Source of the DNA: Chondrus crispus
Taxonomy: Eukaryota; Rhodophyta; Florideophyceae; Gigartinales; Gigartinaceae
Length of the DNA: 64,000 nucleotides
Assembly (NCBI RefSeq): GCF_000350225.1
Contig: NW_005179318.1
Location: 159,939 to 223,938, forward strand
Reading direction: 5' to 3'
The notes under the pieces were generated by a model. It had not been told where the DNA came from and did not search any database. It was given only the letters and a program-made list of their open reading frames with translations. Each line of letters begins with the position of its first letter. Positions within the stretch are counted from its first letter, which is position 1. Shown here piece after piece: positions 33,066 to 45,291 of the stretch. Made by a program: the position numbers and the translations under genes.

Positions 33066-34995
33066 ATGCTTCCTTCTCCATCGGAACACTCGGACGATAT
33101 TGCCACCCGTAGACGTCCGGGCGTTGGCTTTCCTCGCACGTTCGAAGTGCCCCGGGGTCTTCTTTCCATACCCCGTCTACCCCGTGTTACCATCCCTGCC
33201 GAGCCGGCCTTCCATCCGGGCTACCATTCCTCTTGGGTAGCCCGCCGTCATCCTTCGCTCGAGGAGCTGCAGAACAAAACCATCCGGGTTGTTTCTATTG
33301 CCGAATTAATGGCAATGGTTCTCCTCTGTGGGCGTCCGCGACCTCGACGGCATCAAAAATAATTTCGCCGATGATGCGGGCATGTTGCCCGGGAACCTCC
33401 CTTTGCAGGCCATTCACACCTTTGACTGGCGCGCCCGCATCGCTATACCCACCTCCATCCTACGTCACTCCTCCCCGCGCGGTCGCTCCTCCTTATCCCT
33501 GCGCTTCATGGACGCTGCGCTCACTCGGATCGAGATTCCTATGGCCGACGCCCTCATACCTTCATGTTACCACTGCGACACTTGGCAGTGTCGTACGGAG
33601 GGGGAACGACTCTACCTCGACAACCTCATCGACTGCACCTACGGTGACCCCGTGTCCGAGGCGGACCGACTGTGGCGCAACCGACGCACCGTCACGACCG
33701 ACGCCATGTTTTGGACCCAAGCCATTCTTCCCATAAACTTTCGCCATACGAAGCGCGGCGGTATTTTCTTTTTCCAAAATATTGTACGCTTTGAACGTCG
33801 GGTCCGATCCGACACTGGGTACTTCGTGGCGTTCCAGATGATTGAGGCTCGTGAAATTTCCAGACAGCACTACACCAATCGATACCAACGAACCCCGTCC
33901 TGGTGGAGTCAATACGAGGTATGTCAGGGTTTCTGGGCTGAGTTAGGCCCCATCCTGACATATTACGGCAGTCATTTACGCGATCCGCAGCGCGGGCTGT
34001 GGACTGTGTTTCTCACGGAGTGGTGCGTGAAAGTCGCCGCCACCCTCCTGTGGGAAGTTTTCGACTGTTGGCGCCTGTGGCACCTCCCTTCGAAACTCCG
34101 CGAACAGATGCGTCTCCTCGATTTTTCTGTCCCCCTTGGCGGGTCCGATGTGGACCGTGAAGTGCACGCCCTCCTCGATATGAGCGAGACCGTAGCGTGG
34201 GATTGCGTTCCTCCACAAAATTCGTCTCGGTCCTTTTCACGCCAGCGACCCTCTTTTTCCCCTGGTAGAAATCATCCAGCTGCCGGCGACTTCGTGTGGA
34301 TCAACCCCTGGTCCTCCTCCCTCTGTTCTGCCTGGGAGGCCCAGATGAGCCGCCGTTTCGGAAATCAACCACCAACCCCCAACGCAGTCACTGTGGTGAA
34401 CGCGGATCCTCGAGAGCCTGAGATGTGCCCTCGACCTTCGGCCCCAACTTCCCCTCTCCCTGGACCGGCCCGTCCCTCCGCGCCTGAGGCCCCAGTGTGC
34501 GTCGTACTTCCTCCCACGAGCTCGGCGGAAATCTTGTCGCTTCGAGTCGTGTCTTCCTCCGACGTGAATCCAACCTCACTTCCTGCTTCTCCATCACGCG
34601 AGGGACAGCTCGTCACACCCACCTCAACCTTGCCATTGCCGTCATGTACGGCACCCATGGGCTTAACCCGCCCTGAGGCTCTTCCGCGCGTCGAGCTTCC
34701 TCCTGCGAGCTGCTCGACGGGAACCATTTCAATTCGGGAAGCCCCACCGTCGGCCGGGGATCCGACCCCACGTCCGGCTTGCCCTTCACCTGAGGGTCCG
34801 CTCCTCGCCCCTACCTCGGGCCCTCCATCATCTACAATTCCCAAAGAAAATACCTCTGCTGCCGCCGTTTATCATCGCCTTCTCATGGCTCATGGTGTGG
34901 GGGGAGAAGCTCTCCAGGGGGCGTCCCTGGACGACTTGCGAGTTCTAGCTCGGCCTGTCACCTCCCTTTCAAAAGGAACATCCCTTGGGGCATAG
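33066..34995 (+). pseudogene. Antisense ORF in the 3' region of the A element
   Basis: Runs opposite to the element between its pol and 3' LTR. One frame begins at ATG 33066 and runs 98 codons (MLPSPSEHSDDI ... MVLLCG); a second frame, open from 33310 to TAG 34995, continues the protein-like text (VRDLDGIKNNFADDAGM), so a single indel near 33325 most likely split a gene of ~640 codons. If only the second frame is used, its first ATG is 33382 (537 aa). Residues in the first ~330 positions are rich in Trp, Phe and Tyr (SYHCDTWQC-like, TPSWWSQYEVCQGFWAELGP, CWRLWHLPSKLREQM), a folded-domain signature. The last ~200 are Pro/Ser/Thr-rich. I recognise no family. Downstream codon content is GC-biased like the element, not like the SPRY gene. 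Confidence 0.6.
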
Positions 34996-37900
34996 TCTCG
35001 TTGAGACGGCGGCCACAGCACCTCCTTGCGACCTGTCCTTCTTTTCCCATCCTGCCCACCTGATAGTCGACTAGAGACTATATCGTACGACCTTCGGGCA
35101 ATAAAAAGAACCCACCTGCGCATCTCCTGTTATTTCCAATTTCCTCCTCTTTTGCATTTTCAGTTCTCCCTTTCCTGATTCCCCTATATTTCCTTCTCTT
35201 CAATTCCTCCTCTTTATCCTTGACCACTTTTCTCCCTCTTTTCCTACGCCCTGACTCTGCCTAACGGGGGCGGCAACGTGCGTGTTTACGGCATCTCCGA
35301 CTTCCTCGTTTTGTTTGCCCTCTTGCCGTAGGCGGGGACGTGGCGGTCCCAGACAATTTTTCTAGTCGCCCTCCCCCCTTTTTGTTCAGCCATTCACGAG
35401 ACGTCGTCAATGATCGCATCTTCAGTTGCTCCGTTGCCCGTTTGGGGATTCCTCCTCAGGGGAATACAGTCCCCCTTAGGGTCTCTAAGGTGGTCCGCTT
35501 TTCGGTCCTCCCCTTCATTTCTCAATTTCCCCCAATTTCCTGCGCATTCTCTTTCTCCCATCCTCGATGTGCGTCTTCCCTTTCCTCCTCTTTTGTGGTT
35601 TACCTCCTCTTTTTGTCTTCCACTTTTTACCTCTTCAAATTCCTCACTTACCTCCTCTTTTTGTCTTCCCCTTTTTACCTCTTCAAATTCCTCACTTACC
35701 TCCTCTTTTTCGCGCGGCGAGCCGCCCTCGGTTTCCTAATCCCTCGAAAGCTGTCATTCTGACAAGGAGCATCGCTACCATGACTCCCTACAATTTTTCT
35801 CTGTTGTAGTTGCCGGTTCGACTCAGTTCCCCTGTACGCCTTCAGTGGCATTCGCCATTTCCGCGGCCTTCCGTTTCATTGCTGTCCGTTTTTTAGTTCT
35901 TCGATCGGAAGCCCTTTCCCCTGTTCACATTTCATGCCATGAAAAATATTGAACCGACGACGGAAGCTCCGCGGGGAAACCTCTGCTCTCCCGACTCCGG
36001 CGGGGTCAAGAACTCGGTTCATTCACACGTAGGTTCTACTTTCTCTCTTTTTGAAAACATCCCTTACGTGCAGACTCAGATTCGCGGCGCGATAGGTGTG
36101 GAGACGTCAATTTCGTTGCCCGTGATCTCGTTCGGGGCGTCCCTCTTACTGTTAGATTGCTACTTGAGGTAGCGGACTGTGTCATGACAGCGATTCGCAA
36201 CTAGTTGAGGTGGCGACGAGGATTCCTCGTACACGTCCGGTCATACGTATTATGATTAGTTGATCACGTCGCGATGAGCGGCCAGCTTGATCCGGTCTCG
36301 GTTCATACATTTAGATGGTATCCCGGGGTTCACGGCAACCCCATTCTCACATAGTGTCATCCGCTCGGTTGCCTAACTTGGCGTTTTCGTCCTTGCTGTC
36401 GGGCGAGTTTTCCTCGCTCTGTCATTAGGGACACGGGGCGGTGCGTGTAACCTGTAGGTCGTGAAAAACAGTTGACAACTCGTGTGCGAGGCCATTGGCG
36501 AGGTCACTCAGCGTACCGGCGGTCCGAAAATGACGGGCGAAACTCTTCGCTATGCGCGTACAGCGCGTTCTCGCTCGGGAGCACTTCCCGAAAGTCGCGT
36601 GATTAGGACTCCGTCCTAACCCTTTTTCTTGAATGTCATCCTCCTCGACGTACGTGCGTGATCATCATGACTAAGCGATCACAGTGATGGTTAGCGCCCT
36701 GTGAGTGAGAGGGGGAGGGGGGTCGTAGTCCAGATCCTCCCCTCTTTTTGCATTGTGATATGTCTTGAGATCGGCGGCTGTGGCTTATGCCAACAAACCG
36801 GCGTGAGTTCTTGCGGTGACTAGGGTTCTCCTTAATTTCCATAATATTTTCAAACGATGTTTGACACCTCCGTTTTCGTGTGTGGGCATGCAAGGTGCTC
36901 ATGCTCCCAAGTCAAATTGGTTTCTCAGATCTCAACGACCTGAGGTCGTCCAATGCATACGAGATGTCCCCGTTCCTCCGCGTTCTCCCCGATTTCCTCA
37001 ATAAGCAAAGCACTCCAGGTTTCGTCAAGTGCTGAACTAAAATCTTTCAAAAGTTTCCTCTTACGCTGTATAAACCTTCGTCTCCTTTCGTAGGAAATCA
37101 CGTTAATGAAGGAAGGCCCCATGCGTTGATCTGCGTCTCAATCCCATCTCATCATCGTTCTGTTCTTTCCTCAGATGAGAGGTCTCAGGATTAATTCTCG
37201 TTGCTGACGGTACGTCGCCATTATTCATGGAGTCTGTACTCAAGGACGTCAGAGTTTTCCAGACGGGACACCGCGCAGGTGCTCTTGCGTTCAATCCCTG
37301 ATGACAAAGGAGAAATGGGAGTACAGAAAAATACAACTGTTGTAGGGTGAGATCGATGATCCTGTCGCGGACTGACTGATGCGTCACCCGGCCCGAGGGC
37401 TCGTCCTAAGCACAATTGAGCACGAATATTGAGCTGATGCTCTCACGGTGCACACCCAATGAAGGTTGTGCCGGTACGCCCTTTTTTTCAAGCCAATATC
37501 GAGGATCTCAATGAGACTTGCACCAGGCCCTCGTCGGGGGTTCGAACTCCCTTTCTTAGATTTGACTCCTTCTCCCAAGGAGCTAACGATACCATTCGTC
37601 CCGCGTAGATTAACCTCGAAACAAAACAAAAAAATGACAAGACACAGTAGCCGGTTCACGTATACGGTGAACGTTGCCTGCGAGGTCTCCATCAGTTCGG
37701 AGCTTCACCCCGAGGGGCTATTATAATTACGTGTCTCGTCAGTGCCTTCTGCACGGTAAAGGAAAAAAGTAAAAAAAGTGAAGAGAGTCGCCACGAAAGT
37801 AATTTCATGTACAAGGTGGGAGGGCATCCTTCAGGGTTTCCGACGTATTCTTTCGCGACACGGACCATACTGTCCGCTTGGTGCTCATCAGGTCCCGTAC

Positions 37901-38844
37901 GACCCTCGCTCGTCCTTCGCGCCTCATTGCGCGCATCCCCACGGGGGGAAGGGGCTTCTTCTTCGTTCTCAATGGAACGCCTTGTTTCGAACCTTGGGTC
38001 TACTGTAGGGTTCCCCTTCTCATTGGCGTGGCAATAGCCTCCTTCTTAGTCCTTGTAGGTTCTTCTGATCGACCCCCGCAGTGCGGGGTCGTCTCCGTGA
38101 CGACACAGAAAATAATAGTAACTGGAACAGAACAATAACAAAACAGAAAAGAGGAAAGTGAATAAAATAAAGAAACAAAGAAACGACAGAGTTGAAGAGA
38201 AATCATGATGGGTAAGTGCTAAGTAGACCGTCCTGGGAAAAAAGATAATAGGACCGATTGTGAGCGTCGACGTCGGTCACTGCGGGTGAATTCGTAGCTG
38301 CGCTCTTCTGAGGGTGGTCCCTTTTGGACGAGTCTTCGTGCTCGGCGAGCATGGGCAGTGTGTTAGCAGGGAGTGTGACGATCGGCTTCGTGTGAGGTCG
38401 GGTGGGGCTTGGCTGCAGAGCGACTTAGAATAGTTATGTCGCCGACTGTGGCAAACGATCACCACTTCTCGTGCGTACTGCAGCTGCCGTAATTTTTCCT
38501 GCTTTTTGATTATAATTTCACAGCATGGCTGGAATCGACTTCTCACTTGTGTCGCCTGTTCAGCGGGTTGTTGTCGACACGCTTACATATGTATATATAA
38601 TTTGATTTCATCATCCCTCCCACGTGGGCGGACCGTCCGTTCGAAACGTCATTTCTCATGCGTACCGTGATGAAGCGTGTGTGTTTTCCGAGAGGCTCAA
38701 TGCCTCATCCAAGGATACAGTCTCGCTTCTCTGCCTTGCTCTCCTTTCCTTCAAACTCCTTATCTGCGAACCCCGTAGATGTGTTCCTTTCTCGAAGTTC
38801 TGACCTGTCTGTTGTCTCTAACCTATTAATTCTATTTACGATGG
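34996..38844. other. Non-coding 3' region of the A element
   Basis: Between the antisense ORF and the pol stop. The part 35120-35760 is strongly pyrimidine-rich on the plus strand and contains a 48-bp direct duplication (units from 35602 and 35650). The rest shows no long convincing frame. A tRNA B-box-like GGGTTCGAACTCCC at 37537-37550 has no matching acceptor stem or A box. Confidence 0.5.
35602..35697. repeat. 48-bp tandem duplication in pyrimidine tract
   Basis: ACCTCCTCTTTTTGTCTTCC followed by (A/C)CTTTTTACCTCTTCAAAT occurs twice in a row with a single difference. Confidence 0.75.
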
Positions 38845-41800
38845 CTATCCCGGTTGTGCGTGCGACGCTTGCGTGGGTAAGGGTAGCCTTTTCCTTCGGA
38901 AATATGTGACTACCGCGCTGCGGGGGATTTGCTCAATAGGTTCCCACGTTGCGTCCTCGATGGTATACCCATACCACCTCACTTTGAGAATTAATTTCTC
39001 CTCGTTGTAGCCGTGGTCCACGATCTTGTCGATCACATACTCCTGACTCTCGGTTCCTTCTTCCTGCGTGTCCAACTGTCCTTCCCCCTTCCGAAGATCT
39101 TCCAACTCATCCTCTTCTCTGGACTTTCCAAACTCGCGTAGGTCTGGAGGTGTCTCCGTTGTCGGCGTTCGGCCAACTAAATTATCCTGGTCCCCCGTCG
39201 TAGGCGCACGGGTGTGAGGACGTTCCTCGTCCTCCATTACCTCTCCTTCTTCGTTTAGCTCGGGCTCTCCCAGGAACTGTAGCGCTTGCCGTAGGCCAGT
39301 TATCGGCGCATAGTCCATCGGGCTTGGGGCTAACTCCACCCTGTCTCGCGATACGCGTTCCTCCTGATCGCCAATGGTAATGACTACCGTATGTTGATCC
39401 GATCTTCGGACCTGATAAGGTCCTGTGGCGACTTGTGCCAGCTTGTGTTTCGGTTCGCTAGCCGTGCCCTGCTCCTTCCGAAGGAACACGTAGGACCCCG
39501 GCGGGATCTCATATTGCGGTTTGCGAAGGCGTGCGTCGAAATTTCGCTTGTACCGGGCTTGTTCCTTTCGCAAACTCCTATCAGCGCCTTTCATCAGGCT
39601 TTCCAACCACGACTGCCATTTCAGGTAGTACGCTCGATTCGAGCTGAATCCTTCCAAACTTGGCTGTGCTTGTAACGCAATGCTTCTCGGCGCCCGAGCT
39701 AACACCAGCTCGAAGGGCGCGATATTCGTAGTTCGATGAACTTGCGTGCTGTATGCGAACGTCACAGCGTCGCTAAATAGGTCCCAGTCCTTGGGATGCT
39801 CTCCAACATATTTTCGCAACGCGGAAGTCAGCGTGCGGTTAAACCTCTCAACTTGGCCGTTGGCTTGCAGGTGGTACGTAGTCGTGAACACATTGCTTAT
39901 GCCGAGAATTCGACAGATGTTCTGAAAGAACCGGGCCGTGAATTGTGTTCCATTGTCGGACAGCAGCTTGACCGGCGGTCCGTACGGGAATACCCAATGG
40001 TGAACGAAGGCTTGTGCGATGTGCGCAGCTGATATCTTCTTCAACGGTACGGTTCGTACCAGTTTCGAGTATCGATCGCTTATCACGAGAATGTACCGAT
40101 TTCCTCGTTTAGTTGTAATTAGCTCGCCGAGGATGTCGATGGTGACAAACTCCAGCGGAGCTTTGGGCGTGAACAGCTTCATCTCCTTCGTGTTTCTTCT
40201 TAACTTCACCCTCTCCCGCGCGCATTCCGCGCAATTCTTCGCGACTGCATAGCAGTCTAGGGCCATCGTAGGCCAATAAAAATATCTTCTCAATGTCTTG
40301 TAAAGTTTCCTGCCTCCCGGGTGGCCTGCCAATTTTGCGTAGTGGCTCAACCCTAGGACGCGGTCCCTTAACGATTGTGGTATTACCACTTGTACAAACT
40401 CTGCCGCGGTACGGCATAGAGTTCTTTCGAGTTCCTCGGTTTCCATGCTGAATGTTCTCACCTTTCCGGCGTCCATTTCTTCCTTGATGCGATTGCAGAA
40501 GGGGTCGACGGCTTGCTCGCGAATGAGCTCCTCCGGAGTGACAGCTTGGAATTGATCGAGGCGATCAGGGGCGGTCCCCCCCTCAAGAGCGAGGATGTCG
40601 TCTATCGCGTCAAAACTTTCCTCGTTCTCCACTGTACCCTCGGCCGGTTCGGCCATAAAGCATGGAATTTCGTCGTCGATTTCGTCGACAGTTTCTCCAG
40701 TGGTTCGTAATCTCGACAGGGCATCAGCTTGGCTGTTCGCCTTGCCCTTCTTGTACTTGATTTCGAAATCGAATTCCGAGAGGCGGAGCCTCCATCGGAT
40801 TAATCTCCCGCTGGGGTCGGTTGCGTTCATCAACCACCTCAATGAGGCATGGTCGGTATGTACAATGAAGTGCTCGCCATATAGATATGGTCTTAAAGTC
40901 TGTACGGCCCAAATTACCGCTAGACATTCTTTTTCTGATACAGAATAGTTTCTCTCGGCTGCGGCTAACGTTCTTGAAAAGAACCCGATGGGTTTGCGTT
41001 GCGCATCCGGGTGTGTTTGAAATAGTGCAGCGCCTATTTGGTAGTCGCTTGCATCGGTATCTACCGAGTAGGGTAGGTCCTTCTTCGGCAGCGCCAACAC
41101 CGGTGGTGCCAAGATGGCGTCCTTGAGCTTATGAAAAGCTTTCTTGCACGGTTCGTCGAATCCTTCCAACTGGACCGGCTGTCCCTTCTTCAACAGTTGC
41201 TTGAGCGGGTGCGCGATGTTCCCATAATGCGGAACGAATCTGCGGTAGACATTACAAAGTCCCAAGAAGCTCCTGAGCTGGGTCTGCGTTTGAGGGTACC
41301 TCACTTGTTCCAATGCGACGGTTCGCGCAGCGTCCACTTCCAATGTACCTGGCCGAACTACATGGCCCAGGTACTTGATCTTTTCGACGAAAAATTCACA
41401 CTTGCGAGACTTGAGCTTCACACCTGCCCTCTCCGATACAGAAAGTATTTCATCCACGTGCACGATGTGCTCCTCCCACGACTTGCTAAAAATTATTATG
41501 TCGTCCAGATACACCAAACAGCACTTCCAACGGAACGGAGAGAGTAGGATATCCATTGCTCTCTGAAACGTCGCTGGCGCGTTAGTTAGCCCGAAGGGCA
41601 TTCTTGAGAAGCGATACAGTCCTGAGTGACACGAAAATGCGGTCTTGTCGCGGTCGCACTCAGGGATAGGCATCTGCCAATATCCTGAGATCGCGTCCAA
41701 CGCGGAGAAAACCTTGGTGTCACCAAGCGAGTCCAGGCACTCATCCATGCGCGGTAAGGGGTACGTGTCCCTCACCGTCACTGCGTTCAACCTGCGGTAG

Positions 41801-41943
41801 TCTACGCAAAAACGCATTAACCCGTCCGGCTTGGGCACCAGCAACACGGGCGACGCCCATTCTGACTGCGCTGGTTCTATCACTCCTGCCTCCAACATCT
41901 TCTAAACCTCTGCATCTTCTACTTCGCGGGCTTTAGGCCCGGC
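38845..41943 (-). pseudogene. Pol of A element: RT, RNase H, integrase, chromodomain (3' segment)
   Basis: Open from 41898 to 38845 (1017 codons), with TAG at 41902-41904 just upstream in the same frame where a Gln codon is expected. RT blocks: WASPVLLVPKPDGLMRF, VYLDDIIIFS (catalytic Asp pair). RNase H: YSVDTDASDYQIGAALF, SEKECLAVIWAV, HTDHASLRWL, ADALSRL. Integrase: HHCC zinc finger (LSHYAKLAGHPG ... CAECARERV) and DDE core (VTIDILGEL, LLSDNGTQF, NGQVERFNRTL). GPYQVRR is the GPY/F-like motif. The end is a typical chromodomain (YVIDKIVDHGY ... LKVRWYGYTIEDATWEPIEQ), which targets insertion to modified chromatin in chromoviruses. The frame resumes at 54523 upstream. Confidence 0.92.
41939..41943. 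other. Target site duplication (left) of B2
   Basis: CCGGC directly before the B2 5' LTR, matched by CCGGC at 54518-54522. The A pol reading frame is continuous if one copy is kept. Confidence 0.9.
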
Positions 41944-42640
41944 TGTAGTATAACTCCCCCTGGGGCTTTTTAGTTAGATTAGATCAGCAACGGGATCTAG
42001 TGCTGTAGAGCTCGATGCTCTACAGTACTACCGCGCGTGGCCACGTGTACCCCTTGGGTACAGGGCGCACGCGTGCACACCTGTACACGTGTACCGCGCG
42101 AACGAAACGCGCACGCACCACGGGTAATACGTGTACTGTCAGCCTCGACATAGCTGACAGTATTACAGTGCAGGCCGACCTGCACTACAGTAGCCCACTA
42201 CAGTACCTCGGTACTGTAGTGTTATGATAGATTGTTTTGTACATTAAATATGGAGCGGACCGGCGGCGGTGGAAGAGGACAAGCACGGACTTGTCACCCA
42301 CCGACCGTCAAGGTCCGACTTCCCGCTTATTCTAAGGTAGCGCTCGCTAACTATCTTAGAGCGGCACCGAGCGCCGGTTGAGGACGCGCGCGGTACGCCC
42401 ACGAGTCGGCTCCGCCTCCGCCCGTCGGTACTGGATCGTTACCCAGTACCGCGCCGGGGCGTCGAGGCGTCGAACCGCTCGCGCGTACCGGCGTCCTCCC
42501 CGTTCCCGCTCTACCACGCTACCCGGGCCCGCTGCCCGGTGCCGTTAGCTGGTGTCCCGCTTCACCCCCGTCTTCCCGATCGACAAGGGTCTCGGTCGAA
42601 CTGCGCATACACCCCTATCGCTGGGGGTGTTTATGCCACA
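41944..42640 (+). repeat. 5' LTR of B2
   Basis: 697 bases, TGTAGTATAA to TTATGCCACA; near-identical to 53820-54517. The terminal CTACA has become CCACA. The stem CTAAGGTAG/CTATCTTAG keeps pairing through a G-U. Confidence 0.93.
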
Positions 42641-42641
42641 G

Positions 42642-42657
42642 TGGTCTCCCGACCTAG
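42642..42657 (+). promoter_or_regulatory. tRNA primer binding site of B2
   Basis: TGGTCTCCCGACCTAG, one base after the LTR, identical to the A and C sites. Confidence 0.8.
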
Positions 42658-42720
42658 AAGACCCTGGAGTCCGATCTCCGAGAAGACTTCCGCTTCCCTC
42701 CGCGAACCGATCGCGTTGAG

Positions 42721-45291
42721 ATGAGCCAAGATTTTGAGCCCTCGATCGGCTCCGAAGCGGCGGATCTGAGTCCGGCCGCTGTGCAGTCCCCATCCGCCCC
42801 GTCGGGTGACGGCGACGCAGGTCCTCGTGACCGCGAACCGTCGCTCGGATCCTCCGAGGAAAGAGCGGCGGCGATGTTCGAACGCATAGCCGAATACATC
42901 GAGGAAGTCCGTACTTCTCTTCGGATCGATGTATCGGACCATGTATACACTCGATGTATGGCCGAACTCCGCTCCCTGCGTGAAGGGAGGTTCGATAGAG
43001 TGACGCAGTCCTTAGAGAATCTCCGAGCATTGATCGACGAGTTACACTCGCGGATACTGCTCGTCGAAGACTCCCGTTTCGCCTCGCCCGGACCGTCCGG
43101 GCAAGGTCGCCCTGAGAGGCCGACCTCGGTGAGACGACCCGAGGACAGAACCTCTCCGACCGCAGAGCAATTGGATGCGTTCGCGCACCTCTCCGCTGAG
43201 CTCGACGCCACTCGTCGGCGTGCTCGTGACATGGAACGTACTATGGCCGAAGGGCTACCCGGTGCCCCCTCGAGAGGGCCCGGTGGTACCGTACCTCCGA
43301 GCGCCGCCGCCCCCGAAGGTTGGCTTCCGACTGGTGCCGCTACCAGTCGGACTGCAGGAGGAAGCCGTCCTCCGATGGGCGCGAACTTTGCGTCTGAGAC
43401 CCAAGCCTTGCCGCCTTTCGCCGGAAATAGGCGGCAAGTGGACCGCGTATCGTACGCGGACGAACAGGACCGTGGAGGAGCCGCCCGCGGCTCCGGAGAA
43501 CCGATGTTGTCCGTCGATCTCCGCTGAGGCGGCTACCCGCCGGCGAGTTACGCCGAGCATCCAGGTCCGGTAGTCGTCCGTACGCTACCGGTTACCTCCT
43601 TCGGCACGCTGGGTCCCGCTGAACCCGGGCTCGAGCCGGTACATACGATGATCCAAGAGTTCAGCGCCGTTGCTGACTATCGTATGTACCGCTTGGATAA
43701 CACCTCGAGGCTCGTTACCTCGGGTGACGCGGGACGGATCGCGAAGTACGTCCAACGCTGTCGTGGGATCCGTCCCACGATGCGCAGCTTCGACGGTACC
43801 GACCCGATCCAGCTGCTGCCGTTCTTGAAAGATATCCGAATCACCTTCAACTCGCAACACCTGACCGAAGGTGTTGCGGTACGAGTCCTCGCGCACTTCC
43901 TCGAGCGCGACGCGGAGCGCCTGTATACGAGTTATACGATGCGTGGCCTCCGCGCCGGCCAGCTCCACGACGACGTGAGCTGGCCGGGGCTCGTGAATCA
44001 ATTCTTGAAACGCTACCTCACGGACGACGTGTTAGGTGAAGCGTACGATGCTGTCGCTACGGCGCGACAGCAATCGCATGAGACGGAAAGCACGTTTGCT
44101 GACCGACTCGATACTGCCGCGTTCCGATGCACGGCAGTCTTCACCGAACAGTCCCTCGCGCACTACTTCGTGCGGGGACTTGCACCGGCAACCCGTGCCG
44201 CAGTATCCGAGACGGTGCAAAGGCTGCCAGGCAGTCAGAAGACCGATCTTCCGACCATCCGCCGTATCGCCACGGCTGAAGGTACAACGTACCGCGCTCG
44301 GCGCGGTTTACCTCTGCCGGATCCGAAACCGGCAAGGAAGACTGGCAGGACTACGAAGTCCGCCGCGACAAGTTCGCCCGTCTCGACCCTCCATATCGGG
44401 GAGGATGAGTGGCAGGCCGACCCTGTCCTCATTACGCAAGGAGCAGGGCCCGTGGGGGCACGAACCCCCTCACCGATGTCGACAGGAACGACATCGAGTT
44501 ACGCGACCGCCTTCGCGGCCACTCCGAGAGTGGCAAGGGGCACGGACCCCCGCGTCGCCGAGCTCGATATCTCAAATCGAGATAAGGGAAGCGCCTCGCC
44601 CCGCGTGCCCCTCCTCACCGATGAGGAGGCGCGGCACGCGGCGACCTTCGCCTCAACGGACGGCAGCGCGTACGTGTGCTGGCTATGCCGTACGTACGGG
44701 CATGCCATGTACGCGTGCCCGTTCCTGTCGCCGGAACAACGAATGTTCACGGCGTACAGGAACTACCGCTACCAGATGGAGACGCGCCCAGGGGCGCGTA
44801 ATCTCCTCCGGCAAGCGGCGGGCGAGGGCCGTCCCCCGCGTCAAGGCTTCCCGAACCGATCGGGTGGGGGCGCACGCTTCGCCCCCCGTGGAGGCGGGTA
44901 CCGTCGTAACGAAGTCGATCGTCGGGATCGACCCGCCTACCGCCAGGCGGACACAAGATACCCGCACCAAGAGCAGAGAGGGGACCGAGACCGTTCTCGG
45001 TTACCCCAACAGGTACAAAATGCGATAATGTACCTGCAAGACTGGGTAGAGGATCCCTACTCTCTACCCACGGAGGGTCACGAAGGCGAGCCGACTCGCT
45101 TCGTCCCCCATATCCTGCGACGACCGGACGCCGCAGGTCAAGGCCCGGAAGTACCGGAATACTTCGCCAGGGCCGCTGAGCCGCAGTGGGGGGATCGTCC
45201 CTACCCACGCGGACGGCTACCCGAAGAAGACCTGGCCGTCGATAGCCAGGAGGTTAGCTCCGATAGCACAGGTAGTTCGAAAAAAGGGTAA
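42721..45291 (+). pseudogene. Gag of B2, one internal stop
   Basis: Same 857-codon gag as B1, ATG 42721 to TAA 45289-45291. TGA at 43525-43527 replaces the TGG of B1. The remaining domains are as in B1: helical N-terminus, low-complexity linker, capsid-like domain (SFDGTDPIQLLPFLKDIR at about 43790), zinc knuckle CWLCRTYGHAMYAC (about 44680) and basic tail. The C-terminal 93 codons that B1 reaches only after a stop are intact here (YLQDWVEDPYSLPTEGHEG). Confidence 0.9.
45280..45291 (+). promoter_or_regulatory. Putative -1 frameshift site between B2 gag and pol
   Basis: A6 at 45280-45285 then GGGTAA. I checked the pol frame codon by codon: it is closed by TAG at 45273 but open from 45276 through the pol ATG at 45432, so the overlap with gag is about 16 bases and contains the A-run. 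Confidence 0.65.

Noticed and set aside
37490..37556. tRNA-like B box GGGTTCGAACTCCC
   Set aside because: No A box at the right distance, no acceptor stem pairing and no anticodon arm.
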